From contig JAUHXS010000001.1 in NCBI GenBank assembly GCA_030426955.1, positions 561,339 to 625,338 of the forward strand: a stretch of 64,000 bases of DNA, written 5' to 3'. Source of the stretch: Bacteroidia bacterium. Lineage in GTDB: Bacteria; Bacteroidota; Bacteroidia; Chitinophagales; JAUHXS01. A program made the translations under genes and the position numbers. Below, piece after piece: positions 34,868 through 44,155 of the stretch (position 1 is its first letter; each line of letters starts with the position of its first letter). The notes beneath the pieces are model-generated. The model did no database searches. It had not been told where the DNA came from and saw only the letters and a list, made by a program, of their open reading frames with translations.

Positions 34868-35767
34868 ATGAACAAACCAGATTTTTTCATAGTTGGTGCT
34901 CCCAAATCAGGTACAACAGCATTTTACGAGTACTTAAAATCTCATCCAGATGTTTTTCTACCAAGAAAAGAACTTTATTATTTCTGTAAAGACTTCCATG
35001 CTCCATATCCCAAGATGACGGAGGAGCAATATTTATCGTATTACAAAGACCAGTCTAATAGCCAACAATCAGGTGATGCATCTGTATGGTATTTATTTTC
35101 CGAGATTGCTGCTCAAGAAATAAAATCATTTAATCCTGAAGCTAAAATTTTAATCTTTTTGAGAAACCCAGTTGATATGATTCACGCACTTCATAGTCAG
35201 CATTTATTTGCTGGAAATGAGCAATATGAAGACTTTGAGCAAGCATTGTCAGTTGAGACAAAGAGAAAAACTGGAAAAGAATATACTGAAGGGTTTAAGA
35301 CACTCTATGAAGCATTGTTTTACAAGTCTGCCGGCATGTATTTCGAACAAGTGAAACGATATATCGATTCGTTCGAAAAAAGCAAAGTAAAGATTATATT
35401 ATTCGATGACTTCAAATCCAATGCTCAATCTTCTTATATTGAAGTATTAAACTTTCTAAACCTTTCCACCAAACAATTACCTGACTTTAAGATCGTTAAT
35501 CCGAATACAACTTATAGAAGTAAAGCACTGTTGGGTTTTATGAAATCACCTCCAACATTTGTAAAAAAAATCATCAATGTATTATTCCCGCACCATTCTG
35601 CTATTAGGTATAAATTGATGAATGCAGCTTGGAGTATTAATTCTAAAAAGACCTCAAGACTACCTATAGATAAATCTCTAAGAAAAAAGTTGGTCACGGA
35701 ATTCACACCTGATATATTAAAACTACAAGCCTTGATAAATAGAGACTTGGGGGACTGGTTAAATTGA
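34868..35767 (+). CDS. PAPS-dependent sulfotransferase
   Basis: The 5'-phosphosulfate loop PKSGTT is at residues 12-17 and the 3'-phosphate-binding segment 'ILIFLRNPVDMIHALHSQHL' follows near residue 95, the standard sulfotransferase layout. 'KIILFDDFKSNAQSSYIEVLNFLNLS' is the usual continuation. The 299-residue enzyme would transfer sulfate from PAPS to a carbohydrate hydroxyl. With the adjacent flippase, the target is probably an envelope polysaccharide. It is the last gene of the DUF3127-flippase run. Confidence 0.92.
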   Translation: MNKPDFFIVGAPKSGTTAFYEYLKSHPDVFLPRKELYYFCKDFHAPYPKMTEEQYLSYYKDQSNSQQSGDASVWYLFSEIAAQEIKSFNPEAKILIFLRNPVDMIHALHSQHLFAGNEQYEDFEQALSVETKRKTGKEYTEGFKTLYEALFYKSAGMYFEQVKRYIDSFEKSKVKIILFDDFKSNAQSSYIEVLNFLNLSTKQLPDFKIVNPNTTYRSKALLGFMKSPPTFVKKIINVLFPHHSAIRYKLMNAAWSINSKKTSRLPIDKSLRKKLVTEFTPDILKLQALINRDLGDWLN

Positions 35768-35815
35768 AATATTTATATTACTCCTTCTATAAATTAATTT
35801 AGTATTTTAGACTTC

Positions 35816-37132
35816 ATGGAATATTTACCACAAATAATATTTGGCATAGCTTTTATAGTAGCAATTTTACTATTTAGCAAAAGCGTTAAACAGATTATTT
35901 CAAACATCAAATTAGGAAAGCCGCTCAATAGGACGGATCAACCGATGGAAAGGATCAAGCAAATGTTATTAGTAGCATTTGGTCAAAAAAAGATGTTTAA
36001 AAGACCATTGCCAGCCATTTTACATTTTTTAGTTTATGCGGGTTTTTTGATTATAAACATTGAAATTCTTGAAATCGTCTTAGATGGTTTATTAGGCACT
36101 CACCGACTCTTTTACCCATATATATCTAACATATATGGATTTATAATTGGCACCTTTGAATATCTAGCAGTAGCCGTTTTATTGTCTTGTGTCATCTTTT
36201 TAATTAGAAGAAATGTTCTCAGGCTAAAGCGATTTTGGGGTGCGGAGATGAAGGGTTGGCCTAAAAGGGATGGCAACATTATTTTATATTTTGAAATTGT
36301 TTTGATGACAGCTTTCTTAACAATGAACACGGCGGATCTTTCGCTACAAGAAAGAGGAGAGGCTCATTACATTCAAACAGGATCTTTTTCCGTCACCAAA
36401 AACTTCACCCCAATCTTCAATTCCATGAGTACAGAAGGCATTATAAGAGTGGAAAGAACTATGTGGTGGCTTCACATTTTAGGAATATTTGCATTTCTAA
36501 ACTACCTACCTAAATCAAAACATTTACATATCATCCTAGCATTTCCAAACACTTATCATTCTAATCTAGAACCGACCAGTAAAATGCGCAATATGGATAA
36601 TATCACAAATGAAGTGAAGATGATGCTTGATCCAAGTACTGCAGAAACTCCTCCGGAAGGAGAACCAGATATGAGCTTTGGTGCAAAAGATGTAACCGAC
36701 TTATCTTGGAAAAACTTACTAGATGCTTATAGCTGTACGGAGTGTGGTAGGTGTACTTCCTCTTGCCCAGCAAACATCACTGGTAAGAAATTGTCTCCTA
36801 GAAAAATAATGATGGACACTAGGGATAGATTAGAGGAAGTGGGATTAGGAATTGCGAAAAAAGGCAAGGACTTCAATGATGGAAAGACATTACTTGGAGA
36901 CTATATCACAAAAGAAGAACTCAATGCCTGTACTTCTTGCAATGCATGTGTTGAAGAATGTCCGGTAAACATAGAGCCTCTAGCCATTATCAACGAACTA
37001 AAACGAAATTTGGTAATGGAAGCTGCTGATACTCCTCCAGAATGGAATACCATGTTTACCAGCATGGAAAACAATGGTGCTCCATGGCAGTTTTCTCCTT
37101 CCGACAGAGCAAACTGGAAAGAAAAAGCTTGA
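35816..37132 (+). CDS. Hdr-like membrane protein with two [4Fe-4S] motifs
   Basis: The first half has five hydrophobic segments (residues 1-150 and about 225-245), as in DsrM/NarI-like quinone-interacting subunits. The C-terminal half has two clusters, CTECGRCTSSCP from residue 307 and CTSCNACVEECP from residue 372, in the HdrC/GlpC arrangement. It is likely to pass electrons between a soluble partner and the quinone pool. In relatives I recall, a CCG-domain (HdrB-like) gene follows directly. Here the next gene is an unrelated convergent one. The ATG is directly preceded by 'TTTTAGACTTC', which resembles the motif near the surface-protein genes. Confidence 0.85.
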   Translation: MEYLPQIIFGIAFIVAILLFSKSVKQIISNIKLGKPLNRTDQPMERIKQMLLVAFGQKKMFKRPLPAILHFLVYAGFLIINIEILEIVLDGLLGTHRLFYPYISNIYGFIIGTFEYLAVAVLLSCVIFLIRRNVLRLKRFWGAEMKGWPKRDGNIILYFEIVLMTAFLTMNTADLSLQERGEAHYIQTGSFSVTKNFTPIFNSMSTEGIIRVERTMWWLHILGIFAFLNYLPKSKHLHIILAFPNTYHSNLEPTSKMRNMDNITNEVKMMLDPSTAETPPEGEPDMSFGAKDVTDLSWKNLLDAYSCTECGRCTSSCPANITGKKLSPRKIMMDTRDRLEEVGLGIAKKGKDFNDGKTLLGDYITKEELNACTSCNACVEECPVNIEPLAIINELKRNLVMEAADTPPEWNTMFTSMENNGAPWQFSPSDRANWKEKA

Positions 37133-37169
37133 TTTTTTTTCAAAAACTACCTACTAACTAATAGCACAC

Positions 37170-38834
37170 TTACTGCCTAACTCTAACCTCTGTTGTATTG
37201 CCCAACCACAAACCTGAGGATTTAAACGTAGCAACTTGATAAAACAAGTCTATATTGAATGCACTAGTAGGTATCGGAAATGTAAAGTCTAATACACCAT
37301 TAGCATTTGTAACCCCAAGTGATAAGGATGTCCAAGGTAGCGCAGGATCAATATCCAATAAACCAAAAGGGGTATTTGATGGGACAGTCAACTTTTTGAG
37401 TCCAACTATACAAAATATGGCAGTATTAGGTTCTGCAACAGTTCTCAATATCAACGTGGTACCTTTTAATATCTCTTTATCTGGTAATAAACCAAGTGGG
37501 TAAATTGTTCCTCCATCAGATCTATACTCATACGGCCCTACATCATTGAGATTACCGCCATCTCTCCTAGAACTATCTATATCAATTAACAATTGAGGCG
37601 CCAGTATACTGGCCATATCTTCATCAGGAGATCCAATGACAGGATGATAATCTAGGGTTGCCATGTCTGCAAACAAAGGGACTCCATTATAGTTAGCGCT
37701 AATATTAGGAAAATGTGTTGTATTTACATTGTTTAATGACATATTGTTATTATAAATAATAGTAGTTGCCCCAAGACTTCCCTGTGATTGATCTGCAATA
37801 GAAACGGTATTAGAATTGCTACTTAGCAATGGGTAAATGATATTATTAGCAACTTCAATAATTGGAGATAAGCCAACATAAACTCCTACTCCTAGAGAAT
37901 AATTGTTATTGCTAGATTGATTAGAGGGATTGTTATATATTAGGTTGTGCTGAACCTTGAATGTTCCTGTTCTTGGATTATCTATTTGAATCAAAGAATT
38001 ATAGAAATAATGGTCAGTTATCACATTATTTTCAATAACTGCATCCATATTCCCTGATACAAAGATAGCATCTCCTCCCCCTTGTTGAAAAGTACTTGGA
38101 GTATTTCTGTTAAAGGTGTTTCTTGCTATAAGTACTGGATTCCCACCATTGGGAGTTTGAAGACCATTCACATGAATAGCTCCTCCTTTGTCGGAATGGT
38201 TATTAAGAAAGGTATTACCTGCAATTTCTAGCTCTACCCCTGCATTTAAAAGAGCCAAAATGGCTCCTCCACCATATTGTCCCCCTCCAAAATTAGGATT
38301 CCCATTATTTTCGAAGTAGTTGTTATAAATTTTAGTTTTGGCTACAATAGGAGCAGCAGTTCCCACTATAGAAATAGCCCCTCCCGTAATGACACTTAAA
38401 TTTCTAAAAATATTATTTTGAATCAAAACATCAACATCTGAGACTACTGATATTGCTCTCATTGTAACACTAGATGTTTTATTAAATTCAATGTTTTCAA
38501 TAGTTACCTGTCCAGCAACAAAAGGAGAAGGATTTACTATTCTAAATATATGAGGACCATTTTGAACTTGAGGATCAAATACAATATTTCCTGTATTGAC
38601 ATTATCTTTTAGCCCTCTAATCGTAACTAGCTTATCTATGACAACAGCAATATTCCCCGATCCAGAGTATGTTCCTGGCAATACTCCTATAGTGTCTCCA
38701 TTGAAAGCAGCACTCAACGCTACTTGGATCGTTGCATACTGGGTTGGCACAATTAAAGTTGTTGCCTCCAACTCAGTAAAAGCAGATATAATAGTTGCTA
38801 AGGCTATGAGTGATATCTTTTTAATTAATTGCAT
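37170..38834 (-). CDS. Secreted right-handed beta-helix repeat protein
   Basis: A signal peptide ending near 'FTELEA' is followed by 'IVPTQYATIQVALSAAFNGDTIGVLPGTY', the standard opening of NosD/pectate-lyase-like helices. Residues 80-390 have beta-helix rungs rich in 'NNIF', 'NNYFENN', 'GNTFLNNHSDKGGAIHV' and 'NNVITD', typical of polygalacturonase-like or passenger proteins. No catalytic triad is obvious. No T9SS end of the usual type is seen. The last 70 residues have an Ig-like look. It shares its direction with the small T9SS protein gene upstream (69 bases apart), so they are probably one operon. Confidence 0.8.
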   Translation of the reverse strand: MQLIKKISLIALATIISAFTELEATTLIVPTQYATIQVALSAAFNGDTIGVLPGTYSGSGNIAVVIDKLVTIRGLKDNVNTGNIVFDPQVQNGPHIFRIVNPSPFVAGQVTIENIEFNKTSSVTMRAISVVSDVDVLIQNNIFRNLSVITGGAISIVGTAAPIVAKTKIYNNYFENNGNPNFGGGQYGGGAILALLNAGVELEIAGNTFLNNHSDKGGAIHVNGLQTPNGGNPVLIARNTFNRNTPSTFQQGGGDAIFVSGNMDAVIENNVITDHYFYNSLIQIDNPRTGTFKVQHNLIYNNPSNQSSNNNYSLGVGVYVGLSPIIEVANNIIYPLLSSNSNTVSIADQSQGSLGATTIIYNNNMSLNNVNTTHFPNISANYNGVPLFADMATLDYHPVIGSPDEDMASILAPQLLIDIDSSRRDGGNLNDVGPYEYRSDGGTIYPLGLLPDKEILKGTTLILRTVAEPNTAIFCIVGLKKLTVPSNTPFGLLDIDPALPWTSLSLGVTNANGVLDFTFPIPTSAFNIDLFYQVATFKSSGLWLGNTTEVRVRQ

Positions 38835-38903
38835 TGTTTAATTTTTAATATTTTGTTTAAAACAAATCCGACGAAATGAGTACTACTACAAATACCGTTT
38901 GAG

Positions 38904-39473
38904 CTAGTTGATAACAGTAATTTTTCTTGTAGAGATAACTCCATCCACATTAAATGTGATAAAGTATACTCCAGAAGAGACATTCAAAGTAAAGTACTCC
39001 ATATAAACACCTTCTCCTAGTCCATTCCCTTCTGACAACAATTGCAACTCATTACCTAGCAAGTCTGTAAGCACAATTTTTACATTTGAGATACTTTGGG
39101 GCAACTGATAACTTATCAGAAGTTGATCTATCACTGGATTTGGATAAATATAAAATTCACTAGCAATAGGCTCTATGTTGGACACTGATGTTTTTTTATT
39201 ATCAACTCCCATAAAGTCCACATTACCGTTAGCAAGCAAAGGCAAATTCAATTTATCTGCAAGGAAAACATCCTTACTTAACTCACCTTTTTGTTTCAAT
39301 AACTCCTTGTTATCATCAGGAGACATGGTAAGAATATTAATTATCTGCTGTAGGTCAACCTTTGAGTAATCCTGTTCTGAAATGTCTTGAGCATTTGCAG
39401 CTAGAACACAGCATAAAAAATAGAGTGTAGTAATTGTAACTTTCTTTGCTAAAGCAACCATGATATTTTGCAT
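38904..39473 (-). CDS. Small T9SS type A sorting-domain protein
   Basis: The 189-residue protein has a signal peptide ending at 'LAANAQ', a short helical middle ('QQIINILTMSPDDNKELLKQKGEL') and a type A sorting domain of about 85 residues ('YIYPNPVIDQLLISY', 'LTDLLGNELQ', 'GVYFITFNVDGVISTRKITVIN'). The portion between signal and sorting domain is only about 70 residues, unusually small for a T9SS cargo. Its job is unknown. It precedes the beta-helix gene and is likely its co-transcribed partner. Confidence 0.75.
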   Translation of the reverse strand: MQNIMVALAKKVTITTLYFLCCVLAANAQDISEQDYSKVDLQQIINILTMSPDDNKELLKQKGELSKDVFLADKLNLPLLANGNVDFMGVDNKKTSVSNIEPIASEFYIYPNPVIDQLLISYQLPQSISNVKIVLTDLLGNELQLLSEGNGLGEGVYMEYFTLNVSSGVYFITFNVDGVISTRKITVIN

Positions 39474-39817
39474 TTTCTTGATTATAATTCTTGATAGTGA
39501 ATAAGATCAGCAACTTAAGTCATTACTAATCCAAACATGTTCAAAATTGTGACGCGAATTTGATGTTTATGAAAAACAAAAACAATTCTTTTTTACCTAT
39601 TCTTAATATTTTGAATCTAACCTTGTATAAGGGTAAAGTCCTCTAAAAACTGAGGCGGTTTTAACAAGATAACTTCTCTTACTTAAGCCAACTGTAAAGG
39701 TTTATTAAGGTTTTACTTTCCCATTTATATTCTTGCATTTTCACATTAAAGACATTTTGTTTGAAAAATATTAATCATTGTCAATAAGTAATTTCTTCAA
39801 AATAGTCATCAAAATAA
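39474..39817. other. Gene-free stretch before hppA
   Basis: No ORF of note is seen. It is AT-rich and contains a few weak stems (CCTC...GAGG and AAAAC...GTTTT near 39640-39665), which I do not think are real elements. The hppA promoter starts at its end. Confidence 0.4.
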
Positions 39818-39848
39818 TTGTGCATATAAGTATGTTATACTATTTTTG
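39818..39848 (+). promoter_or_regulatory. Promoter of hppA
   Basis: TTG (39818-39820), 20 bases, then TATTTTTG (39841-39848) match the Bacteroidota -33/-7 promoter. The ATG at 39887 would leave a leader of roughly 30 bases. Confidence 0.7.
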
Positions 39849-39886
39849 CCCGCATTAAGATATTTTAAATAAAATTTACATAATCA

Positions 39887-42094
39887 ATGACTAATCAAAT
39901 CATCTACATCATTCCAGTTTTCGGAGTAATTGCACTACTTTATACGTTTTGGAAATCAGCTTGGGTAAGCAAACAAGATCCAGGAACGGAAAAAATGTCT
40001 AAGATTGCGGATAATATTTCTGATGGCGCAATGGCTTTTTTAAGAGCCGAATATAAAATTTTAGCCATTTTTGTTATTTGCGTTGCAGTATTATTAGGGA
40101 TAGGTGGCATGACCAATGAAACATCACACCCTATGGTTGCTTTATCATTTATAGTTGGTGCATTTTGCTCTGCTTTTGCTGGGTTCATTGGCATGAAGGT
40201 AGCAACCAAAGCAAATGTAAGAACAACTAACGCTGCGAGAGAGAGCTTAGGCAAGGCTTTAGAAATCGCTTTTGCAGGAGGTTCCGTAATGGGTTTAGGT
40301 GTAGTTGGTTTAGGTGTTCTAGGACTCGGAGGTTTATTTGCATTATTCAGCATGATGTATGGTACTGATGTAGCTAGCCTTGGTAAAGTTATTACGATTA
40401 TCACTGGATTTTCTTTTGGTGCGTCATCTATTGCACTATTCGCTAGAGTTGGAGGTGGTATTTATACAAAAGCTGCCGACGTTGGAGCTGACCTTGTAGG
40501 AAAAGTTGAAGCAGGAATTCCTGAAGATCATCCTTTAAACCCTGCAACGATTGCAGATAATGTTGGTGATAATGTTGGTGATGTTGCTGGTATGGGAGCA
40601 GACTTATTTGAGTCCTATGTTGGTTCTATTATTGGAACAATGGTTCTTGGCGCAGCATTCATGGTTGCTCCTGATTTTAGTGATAACTTCAATGGTCTTT
40701 CTGCAGTATTATTGCCTTTAGTTTTAGCTGGAGTTGGAATCATTACTTCTATTGCTGGTACATTTTTTGTAAAGGTAAAAGAAGGAGGGGATCCACATAA
40801 GGCTTTGAATACAGGTGAGTTTGGATCAGCTATTGTAATGTTGGTTTTAACATTCTTTATTATCAGATGGATGTTACCAGAATCTTGGAATGATGGCATG
40901 TATACTAGCATGGGTGTATTTTGGTCTATCTTATTTGGACTTATTGCAGGGCTAGGAATTGGAAAGATTACCGAGTATTATACAGGAACTGGAACTAAAC
41001 CGGTTATTAGCATCGTAAAGCAATCAGTTACAGGTTCTGCGACCAATATTATAGCAGGTCTAGGTGTGGGTATGCTATCTACTGCTATTCCAATACTTAT
41101 TATAGCTGCTGCGATTATTGGAGCTTATTCTTTTGCAGGATTATATGGTATTGCAATTGCAGCTGTAGGTATGTTATCAAATACTGGAATTCAATTAGCC
41201 GTTGACGCTTATGGTCCTATCTCTGATAATGCTGGTGGTATTGCAGAGATGAGTGAACTACCAAGCGAAGTAAGACAGAGAACAGATAAACTAGATGCGG
41301 TAGGTAATACAACTGCTGCTATCGGAAAGGGTTTTGCGATTGGTTCGGCAGCTTTGACAGCTCTTGCTTTATTTGCAGCCTTCTTAACATCTTACAATTT
41401 AACTCACCCTGAATCTATGATTACAGGTATTGACTTAACAAACCCATATGTTATGGCATCTCTTTTCGTGGGTGGCATGTTACCATTCTTATTCTCAGCA
41501 ATGTCCATGCAGGCCGTGGGTAGAGCAGCAATGGCGATGATTGAGGAAGTTAGAAGACAGTTTAGAACTATACCAGAATTAAAGATAGCATTAGATGCTA
41601 TGAATAAAAATGAAGGAAAAGATTTCGAAACTTGGAGTGATGCAGACAAAAAAGCTTTCGAAGCAGCTGACGGAAAAGCTGAATATGGTAAATGCGTTGA
41701 GATTTCAACTACAGCTTCAATCAAAGAAATGGTTATGCCAGGACTAGTTGCAGTAATTGTACCTGTAGCTTTTGGATTTCTTCCCAAACTATTCTTAGAT
41801 GGAAATACAAATGCATTAATGCTTGGAGGTCTTTTAGCTGGAGTAACGGTATCTGGTGTTTTGATGGCATTGTTTCAATCTAATGCAGGCGGTGCTTGGG
41901 ACAACGCAAAGAAAATGATTGAAGAAGGGTTTGACAACAATGGAGAAAAACTATCTAAAGGAACTGAAGCTCATAAAGCAGCTGTAGTTGGAGATACTGT
42001 TGGCGATCCTTTTAAAGATACATCAGGTCCATCATTAAATATCTTACTAAAATTAATGTCAGTTGTAGCATTGGTTATCGCTACTTTGATTTAA
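39887..42094 (+). CDS. hppA: Membrane-bound ion-pumping pyrophosphatase
   Basis: HppA pumps protons or sodium ions using pyrophosphate hydrolysis. The 735-residue protein is rich in membrane segments (about 16). The substrate-binding region '[18 protein letters not shown]' and the acidic motif '[21 protein letters not shown]' are present, as is '[10 protein letters not shown]'. Residue 477 in GNTTAA is Ala, the signature of the K+-dependent subfamily (K+-independent enzymes have Lys). K+-dependent members include both H+ and Na+ pumps, so the ion is not certain. The gene stands alone, with its own promoter and terminator. Confidence 0.95.
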   Translation: MTNQIIYIIPVFGVIALLYTFWKSAWVSKQDPGTEKMSKIADNISDGAMAFLRAEYKILAIFVICVAVLLGIGGMTNETSHPMVALSFIVGAFCSAFAGFIGMKVATKANVRTTNAARESLGKALEIAFAGGSVMGLGVVGLGVLGLGGLFALFSMMYGTDVASLGKVITIITGFSFGASSIALFARVGGGIYTKAADVGADLVGKVEAGIPEDHPLNPATIADNVGDNVGDVAGMGADLFESYVGSIIGTMVLGAAFMVAPDFSDNFNGLSAVLLPLVLAGVGIITSIAGTFFVKVKEGGDPHKALNTGEFGSAIVMLVLTFFIIRWMLPESWNDGMYTSMGVFWSILFGLIAGLGIGKITEYYTGTGTKPVISIVKQSVTGSATNIIAGLGVGMLSTAIPILIIAAAIIGAYSFAGLYGIAIAAVGMLSNTGIQLAVDAYGPISDNAGGIAEMSELPSEVRQRTDKLDAVGNTTAAIGKGFAIGSAALTALALFAAFLTSYNLTHPESMITGIDLTNPYVMASLFVGGMLPFLFSAMSMQAVGRAAMAMIEEVRRQFRTIPELKIALDAMNKNEGKDFETWSDADKKAFEAADGKAEYGKCVEISTTASIKEMVMPGLVAVIVPVAFGFLPKLFLDGNTNALMLGGLLAGVTVSGVLMALFQSNAGGAWDNAKKMIEEGFDNNGEKLSKGTEAHKAAVVGDTVGDPFKDTSGPSLNILLKLMSVVALVIATLI

Positions 42095-42113
42095 TTTAAA
42101 CAATTAGAATTTG

Positions 42114-42148
42114 AAGCCCATCCCGATATATCGAGATGGGCTTTTTTT
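42114..42148 (+). terminator. Rho-independent terminator of hppA
   Basis: AAGCCCATC (42114-42122) pairs with GATGGGCTT (42135-42143), and the interior CGATATATCG is itself self-complementary, giving a long stem with one mismatch. A run of seven T follows the G/C part. Confidence 0.9.
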
Positions 42149-42263
42149 ATAGTGGTCAAATTAGCTATTATTAGCAATTAAACAGATGGCTAAAACCTAA
42201 CAAAAACAATATTTTTCGCTACTACTATTTCATATTTTTTTGATCTTGTAACAAACGAAAGAT

Positions 42264-43823
42264 ATGAAGTACATTGCTATAGCACTCTCACTACTAATAC
42301 AGTCTCATCTTACTTTTTCACACTCTTTTGTTGTAAAACTAAAAAAGGAATACTCTAGTTACCAAGAGATACCCCCTAATACCTACAAAGGCCATGAGTA
42401 TTATAATCAGTTATTTGGTATTCTACACGAATACGAAGTAACAGAGGCATATAGACCACTAAAGAGCAAAAAGTTCGAGAATATATATATATTAAAAATT
42501 GAAGACAATAGACCTTTTGACTCATTAAAAAGCCTGCTTAGCTCTCTCGACATCTTTGAAAAAATAGAACCATATTCCTATTATCGCTATGATAATATAT
42601 CAGAAATTCCCAACGATACTTTCTACAGTATACATCAATGGTATCTTCCACATATAGGAGCAGAGGAAGTTTGGAATGCTAACATTAGTGCAAAAAATGA
42701 AATTAAAATAGCAATAATAGATCAGTCTTTTGATATTAACCATGTTGACTTAGTCGAGAATATCTATACCAATGAGCAAGAAACAATCAATGGCATGGAT
42801 GATGATGAAAACGGCTATATAGATGACATCAACGGCTGGGATGCTGCTGACTCTGACAATGATGTGTTTTTTTCCAATAGCCATTTCCATGGAACATTTG
42901 TTGCTGGCTTTGCTGGAGCGATAAATAATAACGGTATTGGCATAAGTGCTTTATCTCAAGGTGTTGAAATCATTCCTATTAAGGTTAGCCCAAATAGCAA
43001 TCAAGATTCTATAGGAATTGAAAACATGATGAAAGCACTCGAATACGCAATGATAATGAATGTAGATGTTATTAGTATGTCCTTCTCCACTAATAATAGG
43101 AATGAAATACTTCATGATTTAATTAAGGAAATATACTCCGAAGGCATTACTATGGTCGCATCTTCAAGTAATCAACCAACAACAAAGAAAAGATACCCAG
43201 CTGCCTGGGATGAAGTGATTGCGGTAACAGCATCTGATGAAAATGATCTCAAAACTTCCTTTGCTGGCTACGGTAATTACATTGACATTGTTGCACCTGG
43301 AATTGATATGTTTAGCCTTGTTCCAGGCAATGCATACGGAACGGCCGATGGCACTTCCTTTTCGACTCCTTTAGTTGCTTCTATTTGCGCTCAGATAAAG
43401 TCAGTCAACCCATCCCTTTCTCCTGAAGACATTATAGAAATCATTACCTCAACTGCCATTCCTATGAATGACGATTCATTATTTTTAAATGGTCAGCTTG
43501 GAGCAGGAAGAATTGATGCCTTCAAAGCCATAGAAATGACTTCCATCTACACCTCCAGTCCTCTTATTGAGCAAAAACAACCCTCACTAATATCTCTCAA
43601 TTTCATTGAAAGCAATGTTGTAATATCAACTCCAAAGAGCTTATCGAGGGCAGTTATCCTAATCACTAACGTAAATGGTCAAATAATACAAAAAGTAGAA
43701 CTTGATAGTGTCAAACAAGGAACGACTATAGTTGGGATAAATCAGCACAAACTTAAAAATCAAATGATACTCGTAACACTTATAAGTGATAGCAATATTC
43801 CTGTAACAAGAAAATTTTTCTAG
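42264..43823 (+). CDS. Subtilisin-like serine protease (S8) with T9SS-type C-terminus
   Basis: A signal peptide (to about residue 19) is followed by an N-terminal prodomain-like region and the S8 catalytic domain with Asp153 (AIIDQSFD), His209 (FHGTFVAG) and Ser365 (GTSFSTPL), all in standard context. The Asp region reads DQS in place of the usual DTG. The last 80 residues ('VVISTPKSLSRAVILITNVNGQIIQ', 'VTRKFF') look like a type A sorting domain. The 519-residue enzyme is a likely extracellular protease. It has its own gene, with no close partner. Confidence 0.9.
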   Translation: MKYIAIALSLLIQSHLTFSHSFVVKLKKEYSSYQEIPPNTYKGHEYYNQLFGILHEYEVTEAYRPLKSKKFENIYILKIEDNRPFDSLKSLLSSLDIFEKIEPYSYYRYDNISEIPNDTFYSIHQWYLPHIGAEEVWNANISAKNEIKIAIIDQSFDINHVDLVENIYTNEQETINGMDDDENGYIDDINGWDAADSDNDVFFSNSHFHGTFVAGFAGAINNNGIGISALSQGVEIIPIKVSPNSNQDSIGIENMMKALEYAMIMNVDVISMSFSTNNRNEILHDLIKEIYSEGITMVASSSNQPTTKKRYPAAWDEVIAVTASDENDLKTSFAGYGNYIDIVAPGIDMFSLVPGNAYGTADGTSFSTPLVASICAQIKSVNPSLSPEDIIEIITSTAIPMNDDSLFLNGQLGAGRIDAFKAIEMTSIYTSSPLIEQKQPSLISLNFIESNVVISTPKSLSRAVILITNVNGQIIQKVELDSVKQGTTIVGINQHKLKNQMILVTLISDSNIPVTRKFF

Positions 43824-44088
43824 ACAGTTTATCACTTTATGTAGAGTCAAGATGCCTAACTTAGATTATTATCATACCAGTCTTGCCTAACACAGCTAGG
43901 TTTGTATTGTGCATTATGCACTTAGTTACACAACTCTCTATCTTATTTGCAAATGTTTAACTTTTAAACCCTTATTCAGTATTAGAAAACGGAATTAATT
44001 AATCATTATAAAACTTCAAATCAGTATCGCCCTATTGGAGAAAGTCTCTAACGACCAATGGATTTATAACAATCCATATTGGAAGCCA
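43824..44088. other. Gene-free stretch after the subtilase
   Basis: No gene, no clear hairpin and no motif are recognised in this 265-base AT-rich region. A small imperfect stem at about 44032-44060 is not a convincing terminator. Confidence 0.4.
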
Positions 44089-44155
44089 TAAAACGAGAAA
44101 GGGGCTCAATGAAATTCATTGAGCCCCTTTCTCGTAGATAAAGTACTTTATCTAC
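44089..44155 (-). terminator. Tandem long hairpins at the end of the YD-repeat gene
   Basis: Read on the minus strand, a perfect 22-base palindrome (44134-44155) contains the stop codon. It is followed by a near-perfect hairpin with an arm of about 20 bases (44093-44113 against 44115-44135) and then TTTTAT. The second is a strong intrinsic terminator. The first is extra. See findings. Confidence 0.75.

Noticed and set aside
39600-39720. Possible riboswitch or structured leader before hppA
   Set aside because: Only short AT-rich stems, no known aptamer core, and the good promoter lies downstream of it at 39818-39848.
40615-40911. Long open frames on the reverse strand of hppA (also at 39940-40404 and 41404-41787)
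   Set aside because: hppA is a textbook gene in the other frame; the reverse frames arise from its codon bias and have no promoter or family match.
42243-42256. Shared stretch ATCTTGTAACAA before the subtilase gene and before rnhA (45192-45203)
   Set aside because: Twelve bases in AT-rich promoter DNA in unrelated genes; probably two versions of the -7 region.
43851-44060. Weak stems in the gap after the subtilase gene as a terminator or small RNA
   Set aside because: No stem is longer than a few base pairs and no T-run follows.
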